Assembly: GCA_039029135.1 (NCBI GenBank)
Contig: JBCCGT010000034.1
Span: 1-43,966, forward strand
DNA from: JALZVT01 sp039029135
Lineage (GTDB): Bacteria > Pseudomonadota > Gammaproteobacteria > Pseudomonadales > Azotimanducaceae
Length of the DNA stretch: 43,966 nt
Direction: 5' to 3'
Part shown: positions 36,464 to 43,966 of the stretch, one piece after another
How the letters are laid out: each line of letters starts with the position of its first letter
Position numbering within the stretch: position 1 is the stretch's first letter
Program-made: the position numbers and the translations under genes
The notes under the pieces: generated by a model
The model's input: only the letters and a program-made list of their open reading frames with translations
What the model was told of the DNA's origin: nothing
Databases searched by the model: none

Positions 36464-37819
36464 ATGCTGAGTTGGGATGACTACAACGAAGACCTAACCC
36501 CCGCCCCCGTTCGCGAGGCGGCCCAAGAACGCGCGACGGAGCAGGCGGCAGCGCCGGCACCGGACTGGGCGGCCGAAAATGCCGCACGTGAGCAGGCTGC
36601 ATTAGCCCATCAGCGCGACGCGGAACGCGCCCAGGAACTGGCCCGCATCGAGGCGCAGCGGGCGCAGCGACTGGCCGAAGAACAGCAGCGGGCGGCTGCC
36701 GCGGCACAGCAGGCCGCCGCGCTCGAGGCCGCGCAGGCCACGCCAACCGCCAACCCCGAGACGCCGATCATTGTTGGCGAGGCGCCTCAGGCCGCGCTCT
36801 CGACCGAGCGGGTCACCGTCGATCAGAAAGCGATGATCAACTGCCGCGCGGATCTCAACCAGCTCGTGCCGTTCAAATATGACTGGGCCTGGCAGAAGTA
36901 TCTGGATGGTTGCGCCAACCACTGGATGCCGCAGGAAGTGAACATGAACGCGGACATCGCCCTGTGGAAGTCCGAAGCCGGCCTGTCCGAGGACGAACGC
37001 ATCATCGTCAAGCGCAGCCTGGGCTTCTTCTCGACCGCCGATTCCCTGGTGGCGAACAATCTGGTGCTGGCGATCTATCGCCTGATCACTAACCCGGAGT
37101 GCCGGCAGTATCTGCTGCGCCAGGCATTCGAAGAGGCGATTCACACGCACGCCTATCAGTACTGCATCGAATCCCTGGGCATGGACGAAGGCGAAATCTT
37201 CAACATGTATCACGAGGTGCCGGTGGTGGCCCGCAAGGCTAGCTGGGCGCTGAAGTACACCCAGGAAATTTCCAATCCCGGCTTTAATACCGGCACGCTG
37301 GAAACCGACCGGGCGCTGCTGAAAAACCTCATCGCCTACTACTGCGTTCTGGAAGGCATCTTCTTCTACTGCGGCTTCACGCAGATCCTGTCGATGGGCC
37401 GACGCAACAAGATGACCGGGACCGCCGAGCAGTTCCAGTACATCCTGCGCGACGAATCCATGCACGTGAACTTCGGCATCGACGTGATCAACCAGATCAA
37501 GCTGGAAAACCCTCACCTGTGGGACGAGGAGATGCAGTCGCTCGCGACGTCGATGATTCTCGAAGGCACCCAGCTCGAGATCGAGTACGCACAGGACACC
37601 ATGCCGACGGGCGTGCTGGGTATGAACGCCAACATGATGGCCGAATACCTCCAGTTCATCGCGAATCGGCGGCTGGTGCAGATCGGCCTGCCCGAGCAAT
37701 TCCCCGGCGCGAAGAATCCCTTCCCATGGATGTCGGAAATAATGGATCTGAAGAAGGAAAAGAACTTCTTCGAGACCCGGGTCACCGAGTACCAGACCGG
37801 CGGCGCGCTGGAGTGGTAG
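36464..37819 (+). CDS. nrdB: Ribonucleotide reductase class Ia, beta subunit, with N-terminal extension
   Basis: Small subunit carrying the di-iron/tyrosyl radical. Metal ligands are in STADSLVANN, FEEAIHTHAYQY (Glu, His and, four residues after the His, the radical Tyr position), LEGIFFYCGF and RDESMHVNFG. The conserved core starts near residue 115 (TVDQKAMINCRADLNQ). Before it lies a 110-residue Ala/Gln/Glu/Arg-rich segment (residues about 20-90, AREQAALAHQRDAERAQELARIEAQRAQR...) that looks like a long charged helix or coiled coil. This is not usual in NrdB of E. coli. The start region LSWDDYNED resembles the true N-terminus of Pseudomonas-type NrdB, so the helix appears inserted between the start and core. 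Confidence 0.94.
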   Translation: MLSWDDYNEDLTPAPVREAAQERATEQAAAPAPDWAAENAAREQAALAHQRDAERAQELARIEAQRAQRLAEEQQRAAAAAQQAAALEAAQATPTANPETPIIVGEAPQAALSTERVTVDQKAMINCRADLNQLVPFKYDWAWQKYLDGCANHWMPQEVNMNADIALWKSEAGLSEDERIIVKRSLGFFSTADSLVANNLVLAIYRLITNPECRQYLLRQAFEEAIHTHAYQYCIESLGMDEGEIFNMYHEVPVVARKASWALKYTQEISNPGFNTGTLETDRALLKNLIAYYCVLEGIFFYCGFTQILSMGRRNKMTGTAEQFQYILRDESMHVNFGIDVINQIKLENPHLWDEEMQSLATSMILEGTQLEIEYAQDTMPTGVLGMNANMMAEYLQFIANRRLVQIGLPEQFPGAKNPFPWMSEIMDLKKEKNFFETRVTEYQTGGALEW

Positions 37820-38038
37820 CCCGCGGCTGAGACGCCCCCCCAGATCGCTGTCTCCGAGCAACGCGCAGGCGCGCCCATTGCGGCGCGCCGTGCGGCAACA
37901 CCCAGCGCGATCCTCGCGCCCTACACTCTGCGGCCACTCCGGCCGCGGTATCCGCAATCCGCGCAAACAACGTCCCGCAGACTTTCTGACTGCTTGGCTT
38001 CAAACTAGCGACTGTCGTCGCCATACAGGTAACCCGCG
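37820..38038. other. Intergenic region after nrdB
   Basis: 219 bases. It has a perfect hairpin GCGGCC-ACTCC-GGCCGC at 37930-37946 with no T-run, possibly a weak terminator. Nothing else seen. Confidence 0.4.
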
Positions 38039-40612
38039 ATGGTAAGCACGCAACCGAAGCCATCTGAGGGGTTGTCGCAACACACCCCCACTCCGCTGGC
38101 GCCCGTCCTGTGGATCTATGCACTGCTGGCTCTGTTAGCCCTGGCCACCGCGCCGGTAAAGGCCGCCGACAGACAGAGCTACAGCGTCACAGGATTGAGC
38201 AAGGACGCGGAGATCGTGGTCGACGACTACGGCGTGCCGCACATCTACGCCCAGACCCACTACGACGCCTTCTTCGTCCAGGGCTTCAACGCCGCGCGAG
38301 ACCGGCTGTGGCAAATCGACACCTGGCGCCGTCGCGGTTTGGGCAGGCTGGCCGAGGTCTTCGGTGCGGCGTACGTGGAGCAGGATCGCGCCGCGCGGCT
38401 GTTTTTGTACCGTGGCGACATGTACGCCGAATGGCTGGCCTACGGCAACGACGCGAAAAAGATCACCGAGGCCTTTGTGGCGGGCATCAACGCCTACGTC
38501 GACCTGACCGCACGTAACCCAGAACTGCTGCCGCCCGAATTCGAGCTGCTGGGCTATCGACCCGCCAAGTGGTCGGCGGATGAGGTCGTGCGCATCCGCA
38601 GCCACGGGCTGTGGCGCAACGTGGTCAGCGAGGTCACTAGAGCGCGGCTGTACTGCGCGGGCGACGCCGCGGTGGACACCCAGCGCAAGGTGCTGGAGCC
38701 CGCGTGGCAGGTCGGCGTTCCCGCGGGCCTGGATACCTGCGCGTTGCCCGAAGCCGTTCTGGACGACTATCTGCTCGCCACGGCGCCGGTCGACTTCTCG
38801 CGCGATGCTGCGAAGGCCGCGGCGATCGACGTCGAAGCCGCCCGCGAGCGGCTGCTCGCCGCGAGCCTCGCGCGCGCCACGGACACCTCACTCGGCAGCA
38901 ACAACTGGGCCATCGCCCCCGACCGCAGCACCACGGGACGCGCCATCCTCGCCGACGACCCTCACCGCGGCCACGCGGTGCCCAGCCTGCGCTACATCGT
39001 GCACATGAAGGCGCCGGGGCTCGACGTGATCGGCGCGGGCGAGCCCGCGCTGCCTGGCATCTCTATCGGCCACAACGAGCGGATCGCCTTCGGACTGACG
39101 ATTTTCCCTATCGATCAAGAGGATCTGTACATCTATGAGCTGCTGAGCGGACCGGAGGATCTGACCGCCGACGCGGGTGCGACGAACGAGAACCGAACGC
39201 CGGCGGATGCTGGGGATGGTCTGACGGACGATGCGCCCCAGACGCCAACCGCAGAATCGCCAACTACAACTTCCGCACTCGTCGGCTATCGCTACAACGA
39301 CCACTTCGAGCCACTGCGCACCCTCACCGAATCCATCCCCGTCAAGGACGGCGAACCCGTCACAGTCACGCTCGAGTTCACGCGCCACGGTCCGGTGGTC
39401 TATCGCGACGAGGCCCGCGATGCACGCGGCCGCGCCCAGGCCTACGCGGTACGCGCGGCCTGGTTGGAGCCCGGCATGGCGCCCTATTTCGGCAGCATCG
39501 AATACATGCGCGCGAGCAACTGGCGCGAGTTCGTCGGCGCGCTCAATCGCTGGGGCGCGCCCTCAGAAAACCAGGTGTATGCCGACATCGACGGCAACAT
39601 CGGCTACAAACCCGCCGGCCGCTTCCCAAAACGCGACAACTTCGACGGCCTGCTGCCCGTGCCCGGCGACGGTCGCTATGAATGGGACGGCTATTTCGAT
39701 ATGGACGTGCTGCCCGAGGAGTACAATCCCGACCGCGGCTGGGTCGGCACGGCCAACGCCTTATCGCTGCCCGGCGACTACGACATCAATCGCTATCGCG
39801 TCGGCTTCGAATGGAGCGCCCCCTGGCGCATGCGCCGGCTAACCGAGGTCCTCTCGCAGGCGGGCAAGTTGTCGCCGGGCAACTCACTCGCGCTGCAGCG
39901 CGACTACGTCTCGATACTGGCGCGCGAGGTGGTGGCGGGACTGCCGCCCGCGCTGCCGCGCGACAGCACCGAGCCTCACGCGCCGGCGCTGCGGCTGCTG
40001 CAGTACTGGAAAGGGCGCATGACGCCAGGCTCGAAAGAGGCCGCGTTTTACGCCGTCTGGTTCTATCGCCACCTGCAGCCCCAGCTCGCGACGCACGTCA
40101 CCGACGGCAAACTGGAGAAGCTGGACACGCTCGCGCTGCTGCAGCAGATGCGCCGCGCGCCCGATGTGGTCACCGCGTCGTTGGCGAGCGCCTGGGCCGA
40201 GGCGGTCGAGCTCATGGGCGACAACGCGGACGAGTGGCAGTGGGGAACGCTGCACCGCATCGAGTTCACCCATCCCCTGCTGGATCGTGTTCCGACGGCG
40301 GTGCGAGACGCCTGGGCGTTGCCGTCATTGCCGCGAGGCGGCACCGCCAACACCACCAATAACACCGGCTTTCGACCCGAGAACTTTCTGGTGCGCAGCG
40401 GCGCGTCGTTTCGCATGGTCGTCGACGTTGGCAACTGGGACAAAGCGCAGATGACCAACGCGCCGGGCCAGAGCGGCGACCCGCGCTCGCCGTTTTACGG
40501 CAACCTGCTGCAGGGCTGGGCTAACGACAAGAGCTTCCCCCTCTACTACAGCCGCTACCGCGTGGAGCGAAACGCTCGTTTACGAATAGACCTGAGGGCA
40601 GCGCAAAGATAA
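38039..40612 (+). CDS. Penicillin-acylase-family Ntn hydrolase
   Basis: 857-residue periplasmic or secreted amidase precursor. A signal peptide (hydrophobic residues about 22-40, ending VKAAD) precedes the alpha-chain region (DDYGVPHIYAQTHYDAFFVQGFNAARDRLWQID). The nucleophile is Ser287 in GSNNWAIAP, which becomes the N-terminus of the beta chain after self-cleavage in this family. IGHNERIAFGLT and a C-terminal Asn-containing block (NYRWGTLH-like QWGTLHRIEFTHPL) follow. Members cleave penicillins, acyl-homoserine lactones or other amides; the substrate here is unknown. An acidic low-complexity insert (about residues 377-420, DAGATNENRTPADAGDGLTD...) is unusual. Not linked to its neighbours. 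Confidence 0.9.
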   Translation: MVSTQPKPSEGLSQHTPTPLAPVLWIYALLALLALATAPVKAADRQSYSVTGLSKDAEIVVDDYGVPHIYAQTHYDAFFVQGFNAARDRLWQIDTWRRRGLGRLAEVFGAAYVEQDRAARLFLYRGDMYAEWLAYGNDAKKITEAFVAGINAYVDLTARNPELLPPEFELLGYRPAKWSADEVVRIRSHGLWRNVVSEVTRARLYCAGDAAVDTQRKVLEPAWQVGVPAGLDTCALPEAVLDDYLLATAPVDFSRDAAKAAAIDVEAARERLLAASLARATDTSLGSNNWAIAPDRSTTGRAILADDPHRGHAVPSLRYIVHMKAPGLDVIGAGEPALPGISIGHNERIAFGLTIFPIDQEDLYIYELLSGPEDLTADAGATNENRTPADAGDGLTDDAPQTPTAESPTTTSALVGYRYNDHFEPLRTLTESIPVKDGEPVTVTLEFTRHGPVVYRDEARDARGRAQAYAVRAAWLEPGMAPYFGSIEYMRASNWREFVGALNRWGAPSENQVYADIDGNIGYKPAGRFPKRDNFDGLLPVPGDGRYEWDGYFDMDVLPEEYNPDRGWVGTANALSLPGDYDINRYRVGFEWSAPWRMRRLTEVLSQAGKLSPGNSLALQRDYVSILAREVVAGLPPALPRDSTEPHAPALRLLQYWKGRMTPGSKEAAFYAVWFYRHLQPQLATHVTDGKLEKLDTLALLQQMRRAPDVVTASLASAWAEAVELMGDNADEWQWGTLHRIEFTHPLLDRVPTAVRDAWALPSLPRGGTANTTNNTGFRPENFLVRSGASFRMVVDVGNWDKAQMTNAPGQSGDPRSPFYGNLLQGWANDKSFPLYYSRYRVERNARLRIDLRAAQR

Positions 40613-40804
40613 GCGCAGGCTGTGTGCCGCGTTTACCGCTGCGAAGCCGCAACAGTCCGCAGGACACGACGCGCAGGACATCGACGGACATAAGGGCGGT
40701 TTACAAGATTCCGCACGGCTTGCAGCAAAAGCGCTTGGTGTTTTGCTAGGCTGCGTGGCAGTACGGACTCAGTACAGACCCGAGTACACACAAGGAAGGT
40801 TCCG

Positions 40805-42091
40805 ATGCGCCCACGCAATCGTCAGAGAGCTCGCAAGCTTTGTAGCCGCATTCTGCCCGCATTGGTCACGCTGCTTTGGCAGGGCGCAGCCGGCGCGGCG
40901 GGTACCGCCTACATCGAGACATTCGGCGACGACGCCAATCCGTGTTCCCGCAACAGGCCCTGCGCGACGATTCAGCACGGCATCGATCTGGTCAACACCC
41001 GGGGGCGCGTGCTTGTTGGGCCCGGCACCTACGAAGAACAGATCACGATCGTTTACGACGGCCTGCGCCTGATCTCTACGAGCGGGAATGTGACGACAAC
41101 GATCGATACACGCGGGCTTAGCGAGGGGGACGAACTGGCGACCCCCCAATCTTCCGCTATGGCCATCAGCGCCGACAACGTCACCGTCGGACAGAAAGAC
41201 CGTGGGTTCAAGATTCTGACCAACTTCGAAACGGGTATCTCCGGCATTGGCAAGAAGATCCGCGTAGAAGGCAACAGCATCGACAGCCCCACATTTCTAG
41301 CAGAGATTGGTATCAGACTGGTTGGCGACAATCACATCGTTCGCCACAACCTGATACGCAGAATCGGTTCGTACGGCGTCTTTCTGTCGGGCGTACGGGA
41401 ACAGGCGAGCGGTCGCAACTGGATGGTAGACGGAAACACCTTCGAGTCCCCGCTCGTCGGACTCATGACGCAGAGCTACGCGCCCAACAACCGATTGCGC
41501 AACCAGAACAACGCCCTCACCAAAGGTGGCTTCGGCTTCGTCATCTACCACCTGGATGCCAGCTCGGAAACCATGACCGCGCAGCCCGCCGCAACGAACG
41601 ACCGACACAGCAACCTAAAAATACCGGAGTCGGTATCCTCTAGCGGGATAGAGATCGTTGGGGGCAACCCCAGCATTTCGGACATCTCGATAGAGTCCGA
41701 TTTGCCAGGCGGAGACAGCGTGTCCCTTTCGGAAACGCACAACGCGCGTTTGTCAGGATTGACGCTCAATAGCGAACAGTCACCCTTCGGCACCGGCATC
41801 CTGCTCGAGCGGACGGTCGGCACCACGATAACCAACAGCACCGTATTCGGATATGGGACTCTCTTGTTCATCATCGAGGCGGCGGGGCTGCAGGCCAGCA
41901 ACAACAATTTCGTTTCGAGCGCCAACTGCCCGATCGATTTCAGAGGCGTAACGAACCCCTCGACCGATCTGGTGCTGAAGAAGAACTTCTTTAGTTTCAC
42001 CGCGGGCGCAGATACGTCCTGCAGCGCAGCCGCACCGCTGCTGGAAGCCAGCGGCGAGCTGAGCTTTCAACCGAAGTTCACACCGAACTAG
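40805..42091 (+). CDS. Secreted right-handed beta-helix protein
   Basis: 428-residue exported protein. An N-terminal signal peptide ends near residue 33 (WQGAAGAAG). The first mature segment, NPCSRNRPCATIQHGIDLVNTRGRVLVGPGTYEEQITI, is the typical cap of parallel beta-helix (pectate-lyase-like) surface proteins. It is followed by repeated short strands with N-rich turns (IVRHNLIRRIGSYGVFL, GNTFESPLVGL, ASNNNFVSS). No catalytic motif recognised, so it may be structural, adhesive or carbohydrate-active. ATG start with AAGGAAGG 6 bases upstream. A homologue follows at 43113, with a lipoprotein between. Confidence 0.82.
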   Translation: MRPRNRQRARKLCSRILPALVTLLWQGAAGAAGTAYIETFGDDANPCSRNRPCATIQHGIDLVNTRGRVLVGPGTYEEQITIVYDGLRLISTSGNVTTTIDTRGLSEGDELATPQSSAMAISADNVTVGQKDRGFKILTNFETGISGIGKKIRVEGNSIDSPTFLAEIGIRLVGDNHIVRHNLIRRIGSYGVFLSGVREQASGRNWMVDGNTFESPLVGLMTQSYAPNNRLRNQNNALTKGGFGFVIYHLDASSETMTAQPAATNDRHSNLKIPESVSSSGIEIVGGNPSISDISIESDLPGGDSVSLSETHNARLSGLTLNSEQSPFGTGILLERTVGTTITNSTVFGYGTLLFIIEAAGLQASNNNFVSSANCPIDFRGVTNPSTDLVLKKNFFSFTAGADTSCSAAAPLLEASGELSFQPKFTPN

Positions 42092-42110
42092 TCGACGAGG
42101 CTGATCCACT

Positions 42111-43064
42111 TTGTGCGGCAATGAAGGCCACCTAGCATCGTGTCCGAAGTTTGCGCGTACGCCCCACGGGAATCGCCGCGGGGCAGCACTGCTGTTCTGC
42201 GTTGCCGTGACACTCGTTGCCTGCGGCGGCAGCCCGCCTGGGATTAAACACGAAAATACCGCGGGGGCTGCGGCCGCGCGAACGCTCGCACCACAAAACG
42301 ATGGCGGCACTCTCGTTTCACGAAACGCGGCCATCGCCGAGATTCTGCGGCGGGACGAAGCTCAACTGTTTACCGACTGGCCCGTGGATATCCGCACGTC
42401 ACTGAAGGATGGCAACAGCGCAGCGCAGCTAGCGCAGCTGCTCGTCGACCAGCCGTATCGCGCCACCTTCACTACCGCCGACGGCGCACAGCGCCTCGCG
42501 ACCCTGGAAATCGGCGCTCTCGATGAGTCCGACGCGATCGCCGGCGACGATGAATCTGACAGCGCGCTCGACGCCGATACTACGCTCGCGACGCAGCTAG
42601 CGGCCGCCGATTCGGAAGAACAGATCTATCTGATCGACGACGCGGAACTCAGCAGCGCCAACCTGCGCGTGCTGACGTCACGGCTGCAGGTGACACCAGC
42701 GACGAGAGAAGAGGCGGAACTGCAGCAGGGGATCATGCGCAGGCTAGACCTCGGGGACGAAGTCGGTGCGCGGCTAGCGGTGCTGGACGCGCTGAACTCG
42801 CCGAACGACACCGTGGTGGAGATGGCCCTCGACAGCATCGACACCTGGAACGATCGTTCAATCGAGCCCTGGTTGCGAGCGGCTGCGGATCACCCGAACC
42901 CAATCATCGCCGAACGCATCGCGCTCGCGCTGAGTGATATCGAATTGATAGCACCCGTTCCGGCAGGCCCCGCGCCCACGGGCGTCGACCTGAACAACCT
43001 TTTGAACGAAGCGACAGCGCGACGCGAACGTTTACAAAAGCAGCGCGCGGAGCGCTTTCAGTAG
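42111..43064 (+). CDS. Hypothetical lipoprotein with HEAT-like C-terminus
   Basis: About 317 residues. A hydrophobic segment ends in a lipobox (CVAVTLVACGG), so it is likely lipidated at that Cys, near residue 40. The start is uncertain: the frame opens at TTG 42111, and the region before the lipobox is longer than usual. The C-terminal half (ARLAVLDALNSPNDTVVEMALDSI..WNDRSIEPWLRAAADHPNPIIAERIALAL) looks like alpha-helical HEAT-type repeats, usually protein-binding. It sits 19 bases after one beta-helix gene and 48 before another, so all three are probably one operon. Function unknown. Confidence 0.7.
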   Translation: MCGNEGHLASCPKFARTPHGNRRGAALLFCVAVTLVACGGSPPGIKHENTAGAAAARTLAPQNDGGTLVSRNAAIAEILRRDEAQLFTDWPVDIRTSLKDGNSAAQLAQLLVDQPYRATFTTADGAQRLATLEIGALDESDAIAGDDESDSALDADTTLATQLAAADSEEQIYLIDDAELSSANLRVLTSRLQVTPATREEAELQQGIMRRLDLGDEVGARLAVLDALNSPNDTVVEMALDSIDTWNDRSIEPWLRAAADHPNPIIAERIALALSDIELIAPVPAGPAPTGVDLNNLLNEATARRERLQKQRAERFQ

Positions 43065-43112
43065 AAGTCGTTTTTGCTATTCTGCTTGCTCGCCACTTAC
43101 AAGGAGCGTGGG

Positions 43113-43966
43113 GTGAGAATCCGCAATGCGCTTGCAGCATCAGGACGCTTCTCGTCCAGATTTCCCTTTACCGCTATTGCACTGGTAGCCCTGTGCAGCC
43201 CCTCGATCGGCCTCGCCGCAGGGGTCGCTCACGTCGAAAAACACGGCAACGACAACGGCGCCTGCGATCGCGCCGCACCCTGCCTGACGATTCAACACGC
43301 GATCAATTTGGTCGGGAAAAGCGGTCGCGTACTCGTTGGTCCGGGTCGATACGTCGAGACGCTCAACATCGAGTTCGACGGCCTGTCCCTCGTCTCTACA
43401 CGCGGGCGGACTACGACACAGATCGATATCACCGAACTGCCCTTTTCTGGTCAGCCAACGATCGGCGGACAGATCATCCGAGTAAACGCAGACGGCGTAA
43501 CGATTGGCCAGAAGGGACGAGGCTTTACGCTCAAGCATCGTCTCAGCGAATCGGGCATCGTTGGTTACGGCGATCGATTGCGCGTTGAAGACAATTTGAT
43601 AAATCTGCTGGACGGCAATTTTGGAATCGCGCTATTTGGCGACAATCTCACGGTGCGCTACAACGACATTCATGCTGTGCAGCGATGCACCGGCATTCAC
43701 TTAGCACGCCCAGTTCCAAACAGCGCCGGTGGACGCAACTGGACGGTGACTGACAACTCCGTGTCCAATTGCATGGAGTCGTTTTTCTTCCGCTCAACGA
43801 TCTCGAACCATCGCCTGCGGAATGAGAACAACAGTGCGCACAATACCGGCTATGCGTTCTACGTTTTCAACAGCGTGATCGTGGATGGTAAAGAGATCGC
43901 TAATCCCGGGAGATCAGGAGATCGGCACACGAACCTTGTTGCAACCGGATTCGACGGCCAGGCTGC
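43113..43966 (+). CDS. Secreted beta-helix protein, second copy, cut by the window end
   Basis: At least 284 residues, open at the 3' window edge. It starts at GTG 43113 with a perfect AAGGAG 6 bases upstream. A signal peptide runs to about residue 37 (CSPSIGLAAG). The mature start, GACDRAAPCLTIQHAINLVGKSGRVLVGPGRYVETLNIEFDGLSL, aligns with the protein at 40805-42091, as do the later blocks (GNFGIALFGDNLTVRYNDIHAV, GGRNWTVTDNSVSN, HRLRNENNSAHNTGYAFYVF). It is a tandem paralogue in the same probable operon. The missing C-terminus prevents a length comparison. Confidence 0.82.
   Translation, partial: MRIRNALAASGRFSSRFPFTAIALVALCSPSIGLAAGVAHVEKHGNDNGACDRAAPCLTIQHAINLVGKSGRVLVGPGRYVETLNIEFDGLSLVSTRGRTTTQIDITELPFSGQPTIGGQIIRVNADGVTIGQKGRGFTLKHRLSESGIVGYGDRLRVEDNLINLLDGNFGIALFGDNLTVRYNDIHAVQRCTGIHLARPVPNSAGGRNWTVTDNSVSNCMESFFFRSTISNHRLRNENNSAHNTGYAFYVFNSVIVDGKEIANPGRSGDRHTNLVATGFDGQA

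Overview
The window reads as chromosomal DNA of a GC-rich gammaproteobacterium. The core genes (glutamate racemase, argininosuccinate synthase, RNase T, CGFS glutaredoxin, class Ia ribonucleotide reductase with a Pseudomonas-like NrdA C-terminus, glycerol kinase, DeaD-type helicase) all look gammaproteobacterial. I cannot place it below class. I saw no rRNA, tRNA or CRISPR array.

Layout. (1) 1-5,900: a minus-strand run argG, a zinc-ribbon protein, murI and two paralogous lipoproteins, then rnt (+) and grxD (-). (2) 5,940-9,400: a PatB/MalY-type C-S lyase, a hairpin-rich leader, then argD and argF joined by a 1-base overlap. With argG this gives most of the late arginine pathway. (3) 9,420-11,351: a DEAD-box helicase on the minus strand. 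(4) 11,508-13,591: a two-gene operon whose first gene has an in-frame TGA and looks like a GrdB-family selenoprotein (Sec156 in a U-P-N-C motif, hairpin directly after the UGA). The second gene is a TauD-type Fe(II)/2-oxoglutarate dioxygenase. This is the most notable item in the window. (5) 13,586-15,810: two palindromic operators of HexR type in front of a tandem pair of GAPDH-fold genes. The first gene has lost the catalytic cysteine and other core residues; the second is intact.

(6) 15,811-25,600 is an accessory region of visibly lower GC at its ends. It holds two paralogous one-helix membrane proteins, a single-domain tyrosine recombinase, a 600-base non-coding stretch, a complete RND efflux operon (adaptor, pump, outer-membrane factor), an HXXEE membrane protein and a GNAT acetyltransferase. 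A recurring GAAAGCGGACGTTC-like motif lies between these modules.

(7) 25,694-32,586: on the minus strand, glpK is followed by a membrane diguanylate cyclase and a 1,330-residue PilZ/DUF1631/GGDEF/EAL protein, linking glycerol use and c-di-GMP signalling at least by position. (8) 32,587-37,819: an 840-base non-coding leader with several inverted repeats, then nrdA and nrdB (class Ia ribonucleotide reductase; NrdB has an unusual Ala/Gln/Glu-rich N-terminal extension). (9) 38,039 to the end: a penicillin-acylase-family Ntn hydrolase, then a secreted beta-helix protein, a lipoprotein and a second beta-helix protein that runs off the window.

Most start codons were chosen by reading the Shine-Dalgarno context. 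Several genes use GTG or TTG. Functions are from motif recognition only; no database search was possible.
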